This document shows positions 23,738 to 34,344 of a stretch of DNA of 64,000 bases, one piece after another. The position numbers were made by a program, and so were the translations under genes. Under the pieces are notes generated by a model. It saw only the letters and a list, made by a program, of their open reading frames with translations. It did no database searches and was not told the origin of the DNA. Source of the DNA: Flabesymbios commensalis (lineage: Eukaryota > Annelida > Polychaeta > Terebellida > Flabelligeridae); contig OZ024911.1 of the NCBI GenBank assembly GCA_964017125.1, forward strand, positions 42,657,339 through 42,721,338, read 5' to 3'. How positions within the stretch are numbered: the first letter of the stretch is position 1; the number at the start of each line of letters is the position of its first letter.

Positions 23738-24520
23738 ATGGCAGCATATAAACCACACTCAAGCCGCTACAGGTGGATTGCGGATAGAAAAGATAGTACA
23801 ACCCATCAACCTTACAGTAGGCCTATGGAGAATAGGCAAGCCAGATATCGACATAATCATACTCGCCTATCTGTCAGTAGACCACCAAGCCGCTACACGT
23901 GGTTTGCGAGTGAAAACACAACAAAACAAGCGGACACTATGGACCATAGACAACCGATATATCGGTATAATCATCTTGCAGTTAGTAGGCCTATTGGGCA
24001 ACAAAAAAATGTGACACAGGAGCTCAAGAAAAAGAAGGTACTAATTGCAGGGTCCAGCTATGTTCGCCGACTAAAAGAATTTGCTGTAGAAAAAGAAGCA
24101 GTAAATCTAAATGTAAAAAATTGCAATATTTACTGGCATGGCGTAGGAGGAAATACGATTGACAAGTTCCGTGAATACGACATGTCTGTAGTAAAAAACC
24201 TAAGCCCAGACATAGTGTTTTTACAAATTGGAAGTAACGATTTATGTCAAAAGACAAGAGGTGAACCAGAACTAGTGTTCGCAAAACTAGAAGCAGCTAT
24301 CAAAGATTTGCAGGATATTGGAGTGAGCCATGTTGTAGTAGGACAAATTTTTTATCGTAAGAAAGCAGATATTGGGGTGCAGGTTTTTAATGACAGGGTC
24401 ACGGATCTTAATGCTTTATGTGACAAAGAATTACATAGTCAACCAGGGAGGAAATTCTGGAAACACGATGGTATGACCGCTCCAGAAAAAACATTTATTC
24501 TGATGATGAGGTCCACTTGA
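23738..24520 (+). CDS. SGNH-hydrolase-like ORF of the retroelement
   Basis: The open frame has a basic N-terminal third, then a region like SGNH/GDSL hydrolases: a strand followed by a GSS turn where GDS is usual, and later the GSND block. Such hydrolase ORFs are, to my knowledge, known in some Ngaro-type elements, where their role is unclear. Its position upstream of gag is less familiar to me. Fossil part; status of individual residues not assessed. Confidence 0.6.
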   Translation: MAAYKPHSSRYRWIADRKDSTTHQPYSRPMENRQARYRHNHTRLSVSRPPSRYTWFASENTTKQADTMDHRQPIYRYNHLAVSRPIGQQKNVTQELKKKKVLIAGSSYVRRLKEFAVEKEAVNLNVKNCNIYWHGVGGNTIDKFREYDMSVVKNLSPDIVFLQIGSNDLCQKTRGEPELVFAKLEAAIKDLQDIGVSHVVVGQIFYRKKADIGVQVFNDRVTDLNALCDKELHSQPGRKFWKHDGMTAPEKTFILMMRST

Positions 24521-24744
24521 ATGGTTTGGGCAACAAGAGATTGCTAAGATCAATCAGAGGGTGTGTTTTGTACGGGGTTCAAAAATGGTAAAACGAGCCA
24601 AGGGACCATCTAATGCCTTTTGATTTTGCTGTAAGTATTCAGAAGGTAATAACAAAATAGAGAGTGCATAATCTGTTTTAATATTGTATTCACAGTTAAA
24701 AATGTATTGTCAGGTACATGATGATATATGACGAATAAGTAATT

Positions 24745-25690
24745 CCAGTGCAATGCACAGAATCATGGGGTCACATGAGACGCATGTTTGACAGGTTAGT
24801 GGTGATTCCAATGCAGTGCACAGAAACATGAGTCCCATTGGACTTCAATTTTATACATGGTATGCACAATTTATTATTTTCAGTGATTCCGGTGCAGTGC
24901 ACAGAAACAAGGGTCACATGATATACATAGAACATTTTTGTGATTATCCCAGTGCAGATATTATATTTGAATTCAGTGATTCCAGTGCAGTGCACAGAAA
25001 CAAGGGTCACATGATTTACATAAAACAATTTTATGATTATTCCAGTGCGGATAATATATTTGAATGCAGTGATTCCGGTGCAGTGCACAGAAACAAGGGT
25101 CACATGATATGCATAAAACATTTTTCGATTTTTCAGTGCAGAAAATATATTTGAATTCAGTGATTCCAGTGCAGTGCACAGAAACAAGGGCACATGATTT
25201 ACATAAAACAATTTTATGATTATTCCAGTGCGGATAATATATTTGAATGCAGTGATTCCGGTGCAGTGCACAGAAACAAGGGTCACATGATATGCATAGA
25301 ACATTTTACGATTTTTCAGTGCAGAAAATATATTTGAATTCAGTGATTCCAGTGCAGTGCACAGAAACAAGGGTCACATGATATACATGAGATGTGTATA
25401 ATTATTCCAGTGCATAAATTATATTTTATTTTAGTGATTCCAGTGCAGTGCACAGAAACAAGGGTCACATGATATACATCAAACAAATTTTTGATTATTC
25501 TAGAGCAGAAATTATTATTTATTTCAGTGATTCCGGTGCAGTGCACAGAAATAAGGGTCACATGACATACATTGAACCATTGTATTATTATTCCAGTGCA
25601 GAAATTATACGTTTTTCAGTGATGCCTGTGCAGTGCACAGAAATAATGGTCACATGAGATACATTGAACAATTTATTATTATTCCCATGA
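24745..25690 (+). repeat. 11-copy ~91-bp tandem array upstream of gag
   Basis: The core GCAGTGCACAGAAACAAGGG or a close variant begins near 24759, 24814, 24891, 24982, 25080, 25172, 25262, 25354, 25445, 25537 and 25629, mostly 91-93 bp apart. Each unit joins a GTGATTCC[A/G]GTGCAGTGCAC segment, a GGGTCACATGATATACAT segment and an AT-rich spacer carrying a second CCAGTGCA. The outer copies are the most diverged. Inside each unit GUGC-AGU-GCAC can pair, and GUGAUUC can pair with GGGUCAC with wobbles. Long open frames on both strands here are by-products of the repeat. Confidence 0.85.
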
Positions 25691-26019
25691 ACTGTTCAGT
25701 GAACATGGTGAAATAAATAAGGGAAACACGAAATGCAGAAGCCAAATTATTATGATTCCACAATCGATATATTTCAATAATCCTAAAATTATAGATTCAT
25801 ACATAGTCTCAGAAATATATAAGTCTTATATATTTCTGCTAGGATGCATAGCAGGGTGCGGTAAAATAAGTTGTCATATAAATTTTGTTGTTTTATATTC
25901 AGTAGTTTCTGCTGCCTGTATTCGAATATATTTGTCACTAATAACATTGTAAACGTCATCACATGGTAGCATAGGAAAAGACATAGCTATTTATTTGCCA
26001 TGCCTGCGAGCTAAGTATA

Positions 26020-27291
26020 TTGCAAAAATGTTGTTATAATTGTAGAATGAAGACCAGGAAGGCTGCATCTTCACTGGACGTCCGCAGTCTGGCGGGGAAG
26101 AGGGGCAGAAGAAAAAGTGAAAAACGGGCAACCTCAGATCATTTAGAACCAGCACTGCCACCAAGAAAACGGCGGCGGGCTGAAACTGCGGTGGTAAGCG
26201 ATCTTGATGAACCAGCCACATATCAAGAAAATGAGGTAATCTCAAGCACCCCCAACAGTAGTAGCACGGGGGAACAAGCTGCCTTGTTGCTGCTAGAGCA
26301 GGCCAAGACAATTAAAAACACAACTTTAAGAGAGAAAATGATTACATCTAGCTTGACGCTATTGAACCAAAAGTCCAGCGCAAGCGTAAATGAAACTGAG
26401 AGTGGAGCCGCCACGGAATCAGCTACAGAAACAATCCCAGTAGCTGATTTCGTGGAAGGCATAATCGGTCAAGAAGACTCCGATGATGAAACAGGTGATG
26501 ACTCTGATGATGATTATAATGATGTACCAAGTTCTGGCTTTAATAAAGCAGGCCATCAGTTGGGAAAGGGGGTCCCTGAAAAAATAAAAGATAGGATCAA
26601 GAAAAACAAATACATTGATCTGGCCAGGCTCCTCCCTAACGAAAAGCACTTAGATGAAACCAAAATAGCAGTAAAGGAAGGATCCGGAATTCTAAAATTA
26701 GAAAAAAAATCCACAACTAAAATAATTTACACAATTGATCAATGGGTCACAGCATTTATAGTATACATAGCTATTATGGCCCCTTCCGGTGAAACAACTA
26801 GCGGGTTGATGAAATACATGGACTTTGTACGTAAAATTGCAAAACGGGGGGGCGATTGGAAGTTCTACGATGAAGAATTTCGCAATACACGAGTGAATAG
26901 TGAGCTAGCATGGAGCCAACCAGACCAAGAACTCTGGCAAGAAGCTCAGCTAAGAGGAAAACCTCAGTTTGGGAAAGATAAAAAGGGAGCAAGTTATTTC
27001 ACAAGTCAAAATACATATGGTCAATTGTCAGGGCGGGTACCGCAAGGGTTCTGTTTTCGATTCCACAATGGTTCCTCCCACTGTACATCACCGAATTGTT
27101 CTTTCAACCACTCGTGTTTTAAATGTCACAAAGGTAAACACCCAGCTTCAAAGTGTCGATCACAGCCACAGTCAAGACAGTTTAAATCAAACAATTTTCG
27201 TGAAAACAGCTATAGATCAAACAATTTTCGTGACCAAAAATCGTCCCAATCATTCCCCAAGAAATCTGCCGACACCAATAAAACTAGATAA
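26020..27291 (+). CDS. gag: Gag-like ORF of the Ngaro-like element
   Basis: Open frame of 423 codons with a basic N-terminal part, an acidic Ser/Asp-rich middle, a helical region and a C-terminal cysteine/histidine cluster. The cluster reads as a CCCH-like finger followed by a CCHC knuckle, which is typical of nucleocapsid-like parts in this group. It is uninterrupted and its end overlaps the RT ORF. Fossil element; looks whole. Confidence 0.8.
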   Translation: MQKCCYNCRMKTRKAASSLDVRSLAGKRGRRKSEKRATSDHLEPALPPRKRRRAETAVVSDLDEPATYQENEVISSTPNSSSTGEQAALLLLEQAKTIKNTTLREKMITSSLTLLNQKSSASVNETESGAATESATETIPVADFVEGIIGQEDSDDETGDDSDDDYNDVPSSGFNKAGHQLGKGVPEKIKDRIKKNKYIDLARLLPNEKHLDETKIAVKEGSGILKLEKKSTTKIIYTIDQWVTAFIVYIAIMAPSGETTSGLMKYMDFVRKIAKRGGDWKFYDEEFRNTRVNSELAWSQPDQELWQEAQLRGKPQFGKDKKGASYFTSQNTYGQLSGRVPQGFCFRFHNGSSHCTSPNCSFNHSCFKCHKGKHPASKCRSQPQSRQFKSNNFRENSYRSNNFRDQKSSQSFPKKSADTNKTR

Positions 27292-28855
27292 ATTCAAGGA
27301 ATATCTGATCAAAACAAATTACCCAAATGAAAAGTTAAATGAATTAGTACAAGGGTTTGAGCAGGGCTTTTCTCTAAATTGTGAAAAGGTAGTCCAACCA
27401 ATATGTTCCAAAAATCTCAGATCAGCAATTGAAAGGCCTGAGATAGTTTCAGATAAAATTGAAAAAGAAATCAGCTTAGATCGGATAGCAGGCCCCTTTT
27501 CCGAGCCACCTTTTCCAAATATGGTAATCTCACCCATAGGGGTGGTACCAAAAAAGGATGGCAAATGGAGAATGATACACCATTTGTCTTTTCCAGATGG
27601 GGAATCTGTAAACGATGCCATACCTGAGGAAGAGTCTACAGTGCAATATGCCACAGTAGATCAAGCTGTCGATACAATTTTGCAGCTAGGGAGGGGGTGT
27701 GTATTATCAAAGACAGATGTACTATCTGCGTTTCGAATAGTCCCTATAAAACCAGAAGAGTATCATTTGGTAGGCTTTAGGTGGGAAGGAAAGTACTACT
27801 ATGATAAGTGTTTACCCATGGGGGCCTCTTCATCATGTAGAACATTTGAGAAAATAAGTTCTGCTATAGAATGGTTAGCAAAGGCAAAATTAGGCATAAC
27901 TGCAGTGCTACACATTCTCGATGATTTTTTATTACTAGAAACAAACAAAGAAACGGGTAAGCACCAACTAGAGAAATTTATTACAATGTGCAGAGAAATC
28001 GGGGTCCCCTTAGCACCTGAAAAAACTGCAGGGCCAGCCACCACTATGATTTTTGCAGGCATAGAGCTAGATACATTAAGTATGGAAGCCAGGCTGCCAC
28101 CAGACAAAATCCAAAAATGCAAAGACTTGATTGCAACAATTCTATTATCAGAAAAAACATCATTGAGACATTTGCAAACAGTTATTGGAACCCTAAACTT
28201 TGCTTGCAGAGTTATCCAACCAGGCAGGGCATTTTTGCAAGGTTTAATCGCTCTTACTCGGGGCTTAAAAAGCCACTGGCATATAAGGCTTAGTAAGGAA
28301 GCGAAACAAGACCTGAGCTTGTGGAGTAATTTTTTAAACTCCTTTAACAACAAATCTTTCTTTTTGCAAAATAAATGGTTAGACTCGAATCAGATTTCAC
28401 TATACACTGATGCTTCAGGTTCCATTGGTTATGGGGCATTATATGGTAAACAATGGGTATACGGTTCTTGGCCAACATCATGGTTGGGCGAAAATATAAC
28501 ACTGTTAGAGTTATTCCCCATTGTACTTGCAGTATTTTTGTGGGGTATCAAAATGAAAAATCACAAGATTTGGTTATACACCGACAACCTAGCTCTGGTA
28601 GAGGTCCTAAATAAACAACGAAGTAAAGAGAAAAAGGTCATGATCTTAATTAGGAAACTAGTTCTAAAATGCATGCAATACAACATTTTATTTAAATCTA
28701 AACATATTTCAGGAGTAAAGAATGATCTGGCAGATTCTCTCTCACGGTTGCAGATAAAAAGATTCCAACAGCTGACAAAACAACAGGGGCTGGTGATAAA
28801 TCGGCACCCCACGACAGTTCCAGTAGAGTTTCTCCCGGAAAATTGGCAAATATAA
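26969..28855 (+). CDS. pol: Reverse transcriptase / RNase H ORF of the Ngaro-like element
   Basis: The reverse transcriptase palm has a catalytic block of the DD type and a preceding strand-turn-strand region in the middle third. An RNase H domain follows with its acidic residues and a D-L-A-D-S-L-S-R-type end common in DIRS-order elements. There is no protease and no methyltransferase. The open frame overlaps the ends of both neighbours; the first part of the frame, inside gag, is probably not expressed as such. Uninterrupted; looks whole. Confidence 0.88.
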   Translation: MGKIKREQVISQVKIHMVNCQGGYRKGSVFDSTMVPPTVHHRIVLSTTRVLNVTKVNTQLQSVDHSHSQDSLNQTIFVKTAIDQTIFVTKNRPNHSPRNLPTPIKLDKFKEYLIKTNYPNEKLNELVQGFEQGFSLNCEKVVQPICSKNLRSAIERPEIVSDKIEKEISLDRIAGPFSEPPFPNMVISPIGVVPKKDGKWRMIHHLSFPDGESVNDAIPEEESTVQYATVDQAVDTILQLGRGCVLSKTDVLSAFRIVPIKPEEYHLVGFRWEGKYYYDKCLPMGASSSCRTFEKISSAIEWLAKAKLGITAVLHILDDFLLLETNKETGKHQLEKFITMCREIGVPLAPEKTAGPATTMIFAGIELDTLSMEARLPPDKIQKCKDLIATILLSEKTSLRHLQTVIGTLNFACRVIQPGRAFLQGLIALTRGLKSHWHIRLSKEAKQDLSLWSNFLNSFNNKSFFLQNKWLDSNQISLYTDASGSIGYGALYGKQWVYGSWPTSWLGENITLLELFPIVLAVFLWGIKMKNHKIWLYTDNLALVEVLNKQRSKEKKVMILIRKLVLKCMQYNILFKSKHISGVKNDLADSLSRLQIKRFQQLTKQQGLVINRHPTTVPVEFLPENWQI

Positions 28856-29760
28856 CGGCAAGTTTGCTTCAAATGTCACTTGCCCCAACTACAGTAGAAG
28901 CTTACAAACACACGTGGAAGGTATACAAGCAATTTAGAAGTGGGTTGGGGAGAGAAGGACCATTGTTGCCTGTGAAAGTAAAACATATTACCCAGTTCAT
29001 AGCATTCTTAGTAAATCGGGGCCTAGCCCCATCAACTATTACATCTTACATGTCCGCCATAAGTTTTATCCATAAACTGCTAAATTTGGCAGATCCAACA
29101 AAACAATTCTTAGTTCAAAAAATGATGCTTGGTGTCCAAAAAGCTCAGCCAAGGGCAGATACTAGGCTTCCCATAATGAAAGCGACATTAAAACTGCTGG
29201 TTCAGTCAGTTCGAAATGAGTGTAACAAATACTCAGGTTGTATGTTCTCAGCTATGTATCTCCTGGCTTTCCATGCATTTTTGAGGGTTGGGGAATTCAC
29301 GGTTAAAGGACCAAATTCCCCACATACTCTACAGCTCAATCAAATAAAAATATCAGTAAAAGAACAGGTGCCACAACTTCTAAAAATCAATTTCCATTCC
29401 TACAAGCATGCTAAACCGGGGCCACCATTCGAGCTAGAAATTAAAGCAGCATTACAGGAGCAGTTCTGCCCAGTAAGAGCGCTGATAAAATATTTGAAAA
29501 AACGCTCATCAAAGCCTGGGCCATTATTTGAAAAAAAAGATTATCAACATGTTACAAGTCTAGAGTTTTCGGAAAGATTAAGACTAGATTTACAAAATAT
29601 AGGCCATGACCCTAGCAGGTATAAACCTCACAGTCTAAGAATCGGAGCAGCTTCTACTGCAGTTGCCCAGGGGTACACAGAAACGCAAATAATGTCAATG
29701 GGTAGATGGAACTCGAAAGCTTTTCGTAAATACATCAGAACATCCTCATTTAATTCATAA
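28843..29760 (+). CDS. Tyrosine recombinase ORF of the Ngaro-like element
   Basis: The 305-codon frame has an N-terminal SAM-like DNA-binding half and a C-terminal catalytic half in which an H-x-x-R block and a downstream tyrosine are recognisable. This is the diagnostic enzyme of DIRS/Ngaro elements, which integrate a circular intermediate without target-site duplication. It starts inside the end of the RT/RH ORF. Uninterrupted; looks whole. Confidence 0.88.
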   Translation: MANITASLLQMSLAPTTVEAYKHTWKVYKQFRSGLGREGPLLPVKVKHITQFIAFLVNRGLAPSTITSYMSAISFIHKLLNLADPTKQFLVQKMMLGVQKAQPRADTRLPIMKATLKLLVQSVRNECNKYSGCMFSAMYLLAFHAFLRVGEFTVKGPNSPHTLQLNQIKISVKEQVPQLLKINFHSYKHAKPGPPFELEIKAALQEQFCPVRALIKYLKKRSSKPGPLFEKKDYQHVTSLEFSERLRLDLQNIGHDPSRYKPHSLRIGAASTAVAQGYTETQIMSMGRWNSKAFRKYIRTSSFNS

Positions 29761-29936
29761 AACGTAATGTAAAAAGGGATGCACCACTTTAAGCTATAGA
29801 TATAAAAGGGGTAAGACTAGTTGGCCAGTCACAGAATATAAACAGTCACAAACCAGTACCACAGGTGGTGGGACGGAACGATACAGAGGACACGTGACAC
29901 CTGCCTGTTACTCAACTGCATCAACAGCTACTACAA

Positions 29937-30785
29937 TCTGGGCCACAGGAGGTGGACCAGAAAAGACATATCATATGTCACATATGTTATTGGTGTATTT
30001 GGACTGGGCTACAGGAGGTAGACCAGATAATCAGCTTCGACATCAGTTATATTTGGTTTGTTAATTTGATCTGGGCTGCAGGAGGTAGTTCAGATGAAGA
30101 TCCGCAATATCAGTGCTCCATTATCAGTGTATTTGTGATTTGGGCTGCAGGAGGTAGACCAAATATACACAGGCAACATCACGGGGCAAATGATCATTAG
30201 TGTATTGTGATCTGGGCTGCAGGAGGTAGCTCAGATAAATATCTGCAACATCAGTGCTCCATTATCAGTGTATTTGTGATTTGGGCTGCAGGAGGTAGAC
30301 CAAATATACACAGGTAAAATTACGGGGAAAAATAATCATGTCATTAGTGTATTTTGATCTGGGCTGCAGGGGGTAGCTCAGATGAATATCTGCAACATCA
30401 GTGCTCCATTATCAGTGTACGGTGATTTGGGCTGCAGGAGGTAGACCAAAGATACACAGGTAAAATTACGGGGCTAAATAATTATTAGGGGACCGAGTCT
30501 GGGCTACAGGAGGTAGTCCAGATGAATATCTTCAACATCGGTGTTTCATTATCATCATTGTGTTTTATTTGAGTAGCGTGATCCAGGCTGCAGGAGGTAG
30601 TCCAGATAAATATCTGCAATTCCAGTGTGTTTCTATTAGTATGTTTAGGATCCGGGCTGCAGGAGGTAGTCCGGATGAACATTTTCAACATCATTAAATT
30701 ATTATTATGGTGATTTCGGCTGCATGAACATCATTTACCATGGGGTCTCTTATAAACAGTAAGATGGATCACTGGAGGTAGTGAT
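29937..30785 (+). repeat. 12-copy co-varying hairpin array after the recombinase ORF
   Basis: Hairpins at 29937-29961, 30004-30026, 30069-30095, 30138-30164, 30210-30236, 30279-30305, 30357-30383, 30426-30450, 30498-30522, 30581-30606, 30650-30676 and 30768-30785, spaced about 70 bp. The loop is nearly constant, GCTGCAGGAGGTAG. The stems change in step: ATCTGG with CCAGAT, ATTTGG with CCAAAT, ATCCGG with CCGGAT, and in the last copy ATCACT with AGTGAT. Only the copy at 30581 is clearly unpaired. This is direct evidence of selection on RNA or single-stranded DNA structure, or of gene conversion that preserves palindromy. Confidence 0.88.
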
Positions 30786-33700
30786 GGGGACAACTTCAAC
30801 GAACAGATTGTACGATGACTGATCGTGTTACAGGTGATCAGTCCTTGAGACTCACCCACTTGGGGGCCGCCACACGAGTGTGGCAGTGGCGTAATTGGCC
30901 CACAAGTACGAATTTGATCTGTTTTATTTAAAACTACACCTAATATTTGCGGTATTATTACATAACAATAAATGTTGAAATCAAAGTATTATGTAACAAT
31001 AAATGTTGAAATACTTTTAAACCATTGCATTGCATAAATTAATTGACTATGTTAGGTAACAACAAAATACAAGTAGTACATTAATTGTGGTATATATTGT
31101 GTAACGGTTAGAGACAATTAGATAACGGGATACACGTGTGTTTAATTTAATATACAAGTAATTATCTTTAATCCTACTCTATTGATTATTGGCATATTTT
31201 CATATAAAATACTTTTAGACTTGAGGTTCATTTTATAAATACGTCACTGGTAAGCTAATAGTCAGTGACTTCTTTGCCGATTGTTTGTGTATATAGTACT
31301 TTTTATTTAGGGGCAACAATTTAGCATGTAATAGTATGGTATATTGTTGCCCTCAAATGTTCAATGCTTTTAAACTAAAATAAAATATTTTGCCATTGTG
31401 AATATTGTGTTTGTGTCCTTGCTCAATTTACCAAAAGGCAGTTGTTGTGAACTTACTCTCAACTAGGGCCCAGGGCCATTCATTTGCGCTTGAAAGGGTT
31501 AACCAATGGACCTACAACAGGGCTGTTGCGCTGGAAGACCAGGGTGAAAAATGTGGCATTCTTCCTGATGAAAATATGATTTTGAAAATAAAATGTAGCC
31601 TTCTCAATTATATTGGCTAGCAACGGCTTTAGCGGCTGTATGCACATGTAGCAGACTAGCAGTTTGAAAGATTACAATAAAAGGAATTTTAGTTAATGCA
31701 AGTAAAGATAAAATAATACATTACAATTTGTTTATTTGTCTATGTTAGCTTGTGATTTGCTACGGTACGCATCGCGCAGCTGTTAATTTGGTCTCATATC
31801 TGGGGTGCAGGCCTACAAATATGCTCAGTGGTAATAACCTGTTTAAATCAAATTTTGATGTTTGGCGTGTCGAAGGAGGGCAGGATAGCAAGTAAACATA
31901 TATATATAATAGACAACGTACCAAGAATTGCTGACATTTCTGTTTTAAACAATATCTCAGAACGATTGCAATAAAATGAATTCATAGAGACACGATTCAA
32001 TACATATGCATAAAATATGTGAATTAGCAGCATTTATATTTTTTAACATTATTTCGGAAACCAAAGTTATGATCTTCGATTGTTTAATATTGGTTTCTAT
32101 GCCATGATTTATGATGAACGATTGCAATAAACAAGTTCCATGCAGCTCGTGATCACCAATTACTAGGGCCTATACACCCTAATTTTTTTATCGCAATTTC
32201 TAAGGAAAAAAAATCGGCCTGTATTTCTGTGTGAACAGCCCTTTCGGGGAAATTTAACAGGTTTTTTTAAAAGCACATACCTACCCTGTTTGGGAAGGTA
32301 GTGTATTAAATCGGAAAGAGGGGTATTTTTTGGCCCTAGTAGGCCTAGGCTTATAAAGAATACACCATGTCTATTGAATTATACTAGTGATATCTCAAAA
32401 AGCGCAGTAGGCCGACTGCAGCCCAATTTTGGATCGACGTCGAATACGTTAGCACAATATTGAAACAATATTGGGCTAACCTTTTAAGTGTGTTTTGCTA
32501 GGATATAGCCCTTCCTTTTGCAAGCTATTTTAAATCTCATATTCACAATGTGGCGCTGAATTACAACATCAGGCTGATTTATAGGCCCTAGCTTTGGAAG
32601 CATCGAATAAGTCTGTACGTGCATTAGTGATCGGAGTATAGTAATATAACTATCTCTAAATGTGGTAATAAAATTTACTGTAATAATCTATCCTCAGAAT
32701 CTAAGATTTAAATTCCCGAATATTTACCTACAAAATGGGGCTGGATATAAGCCGACAGGGCCAATTTCTTGACGTTTTAACGTTACATCATGCACGACAT
32801 GATAGTGTTTACACATCGCTTGTTGTTTTGTTTACCTGGCAGGCAGCTTCAATCAATCAGCTAGCTGAACCATGACGCCCTGTTCTCCCTGGCCCAGGTG
32901 GTCTGTATGCTTACCAGTGAACACAAAGCATTCATCCCGTGCTGGCTTTATGTTGGGCTGGCGTCACAAACGGGGGCCATTGGGGTGTTTACTGGGATGA
33001 TTGATAGTAGAAAGAGTTTTGCCCGATGATGTCACTATAATATATCGCCAATCTAGACATTTAACAATGCACATTATAACATTAGTTATTGCATTTAATA
33101 TTGAAATCCACTCAGATTAAAATCACTTATACTTTCTTGCCCACACAAATTAATACACTGGTTGCTAGACCACATTTTTGTGAGACAGATGCAGATAAAT
33201 ACATTGTACTATTTATGATGTCATCTAAAGTTATCTTTTTGCATGCAAAATTTAAATTATGTACTGCAGATTATAATCAATCTATCAATCAAGGATTTCT
33301 TTGACGCAAACACAAAAAATGAACATTACAATGCAATGATATAAAAATCTAGTAGTGTGTTTATATATTAGCAAATGCTAAACAAAAAAATGGGTTAAAT
33401 TGTCATCCAATGGTTGAGTTCAATTTTTTTTTTCATTATTCATTCAAATGTGCTATTAAACAGCCCCCGACGTTTTGAAGCGATCTTGAAACGAACATTT
33501 AGAGGTTTTAACCAGGTTTCTAAGCTTTCCAAAGTGCCTTTTTCTGATACATGGTGTAGAACACCTTGTAGCTATTTTATCTCTGGTTTTGGTGTGAGAA
33601 ACTGATGACAGGCAATTGTCAGTTATCTTTATTTTATGAGTGAGTACATATCACATTTATTAATTATATTATTTTGTTATATGATTTTAATTCACTAATA

Positions 33701-33919
33701 TCGTTTACAGGCCTCGTAGAGGTCGTCTCGACTTGTTCCCGTCAACCAAAGTTGATAACATGTTGGAAAAAAATGGATAATAATGCTATTGTACCATCTG
33801 TTTGCATGTTTTCAACTGGAAAGTAAAATAAAATAAATTCTTCACGGCTCTTTTGTACACATAATTTTGTAAATTATTTGAGGAGCATCTTCATTTCATG
33901 TGCCCATAGCTATATTATG
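30786..33919. other. Gene-free spacer
   Basis: Contains a 7-bp-stem hairpin GCCACAC-GA-GTGTGGC at 30869-30884, a GGGCAACAAT/ATTGTTGCCC inverted pair near 31313-31354 and a diverged palindromic MITE near 32436-32503. An open frame at 31405-31620 has no recognised domain. No exon set with matching phases was found. Confidence 0.5.
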
Positions 33920-34028
33920 CCCAGTGAACATGAGGCATTGACCCGATGTTGTACTAATGTTGGCCCACCGTCTACGACGTCGGCCTATTATTAGCCCAAC
34001 ATCGGGTCAATGCCTCATATTGACTGGG
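33920..34028. mobile_element. Palindromic MITE, well preserved (109 bp)
   Basis: CCCAGTGAACATGAGGCATT and its near-complement AATGCCTCATATTGACTGGG form the ends. ACCCGATGTTG pairs with CAACATCGGGT, and the centre is CCACCGTCTACGACGTCGG. Same length and architecture as 20788-20896 although the arm sequences differ. Confidence 0.8.
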
Positions 34029-34115
34029 AAAGGGACGGATCCATGATTTTGAAGGATTGGGTGCAATGTGAACTTGGTTGGCCTCGCGATTTTTAAATGT
34101 ATTTATATGTACCAA

Positions 34116-34344
34116 TTAACCCTTATCATGCTAAGTTAATTTATTAAAATTTTCACCCGCTTGAAGTTGTGGGTCGCGGTAGCGAGACACAACTTCAAGT
34201 GGATGAAAATTAGGCTTACTCTTATTCGTGTAATTTGAGTACAAATACTACAAATGTTGATGTTTAGACACACATTTCATTGCCAATAACGGTGATTTGG
34301 TCAACTAAGAAAACAATAGTCGTGATCAGCAGGATAAGGGTTAA
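34116..34344. mobile_element. TTAA hairpin MITE (type 1), full length
   Basis: The termini TTAACCCTTAT and ATAAGGGTTAA give a TTAA target. The left half carries the hairpin CCGCTTGAAGTTGTG / CACAACTTCAAGTGG with the tip GGTCGCGGTAGCGAGA. Its right TTAA (34341-34344) is also the left TTAA of the next element. Confidence 0.8.

Larger units (their letters stand above)
23700..30790 (+). mobile_element. Ngaro-like tyrosine-recombinase retroelement, looks whole
   Basis: In order it has an SGNH-hydrolase-like ORF, an 11-copy tandem array, a Gag-like ORF, a reverse transcriptase plus RNase H ORF, a tyrosine recombinase ORF and a 12-copy hairpin array. Recombinase in place of DDE integrase, with no methyltransferase domain after RNase H, fits the Ngaro group of the DIRS order better than DIRS proper. 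Gag, RT/RH and recombinase frames all run uninterrupted, so the copy looks young and essentially whole. The split direct repeats expected at Ngaro ends were not found by eye, so the outer limits are approximate. Membership of the SGNH ORF and both arrays is inferred from position. Confidence 0.82.

Noticed and set aside
24771-25370. Long minus-strand open frame of 199 codons with repeated VSVHCTGIT-like units
   Set aside because: It lies wholly in the ~91-bp tandem array; open frames appear on both strands because the unit lacks stops. No start context or domain.
29937-30676. GGAGGTAGT in the hairpin loops resembles the let-7 microRNA 5' end, and AGGAGG a ribosome binding site
   Set aside because: The loop is only 14-16 bases, the let-7 likeness is eight bases in sense orientation with no mature-length duplex, and an animal genome does not use Shine-Dalgarno sites.
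29937-30785. CRISPR array
   Set aside because: Short spaced repeats superficially fit, but the context is an animal retroelement, the spacers resemble each other and the stems co-vary.
23700-30790. Polinton or ordinary LTR retrotransposon
   Set aside because: No DDE integrase, protein-primed polymerase, aspartic protease or long terminal repeats; a tyrosine recombinase is present instead.
31405-31620. Open frame ending in a stop with an acceptor-like start
   Set aside because: No recognised domain and no partner exon of matching phase; kept only as part of the spacer.
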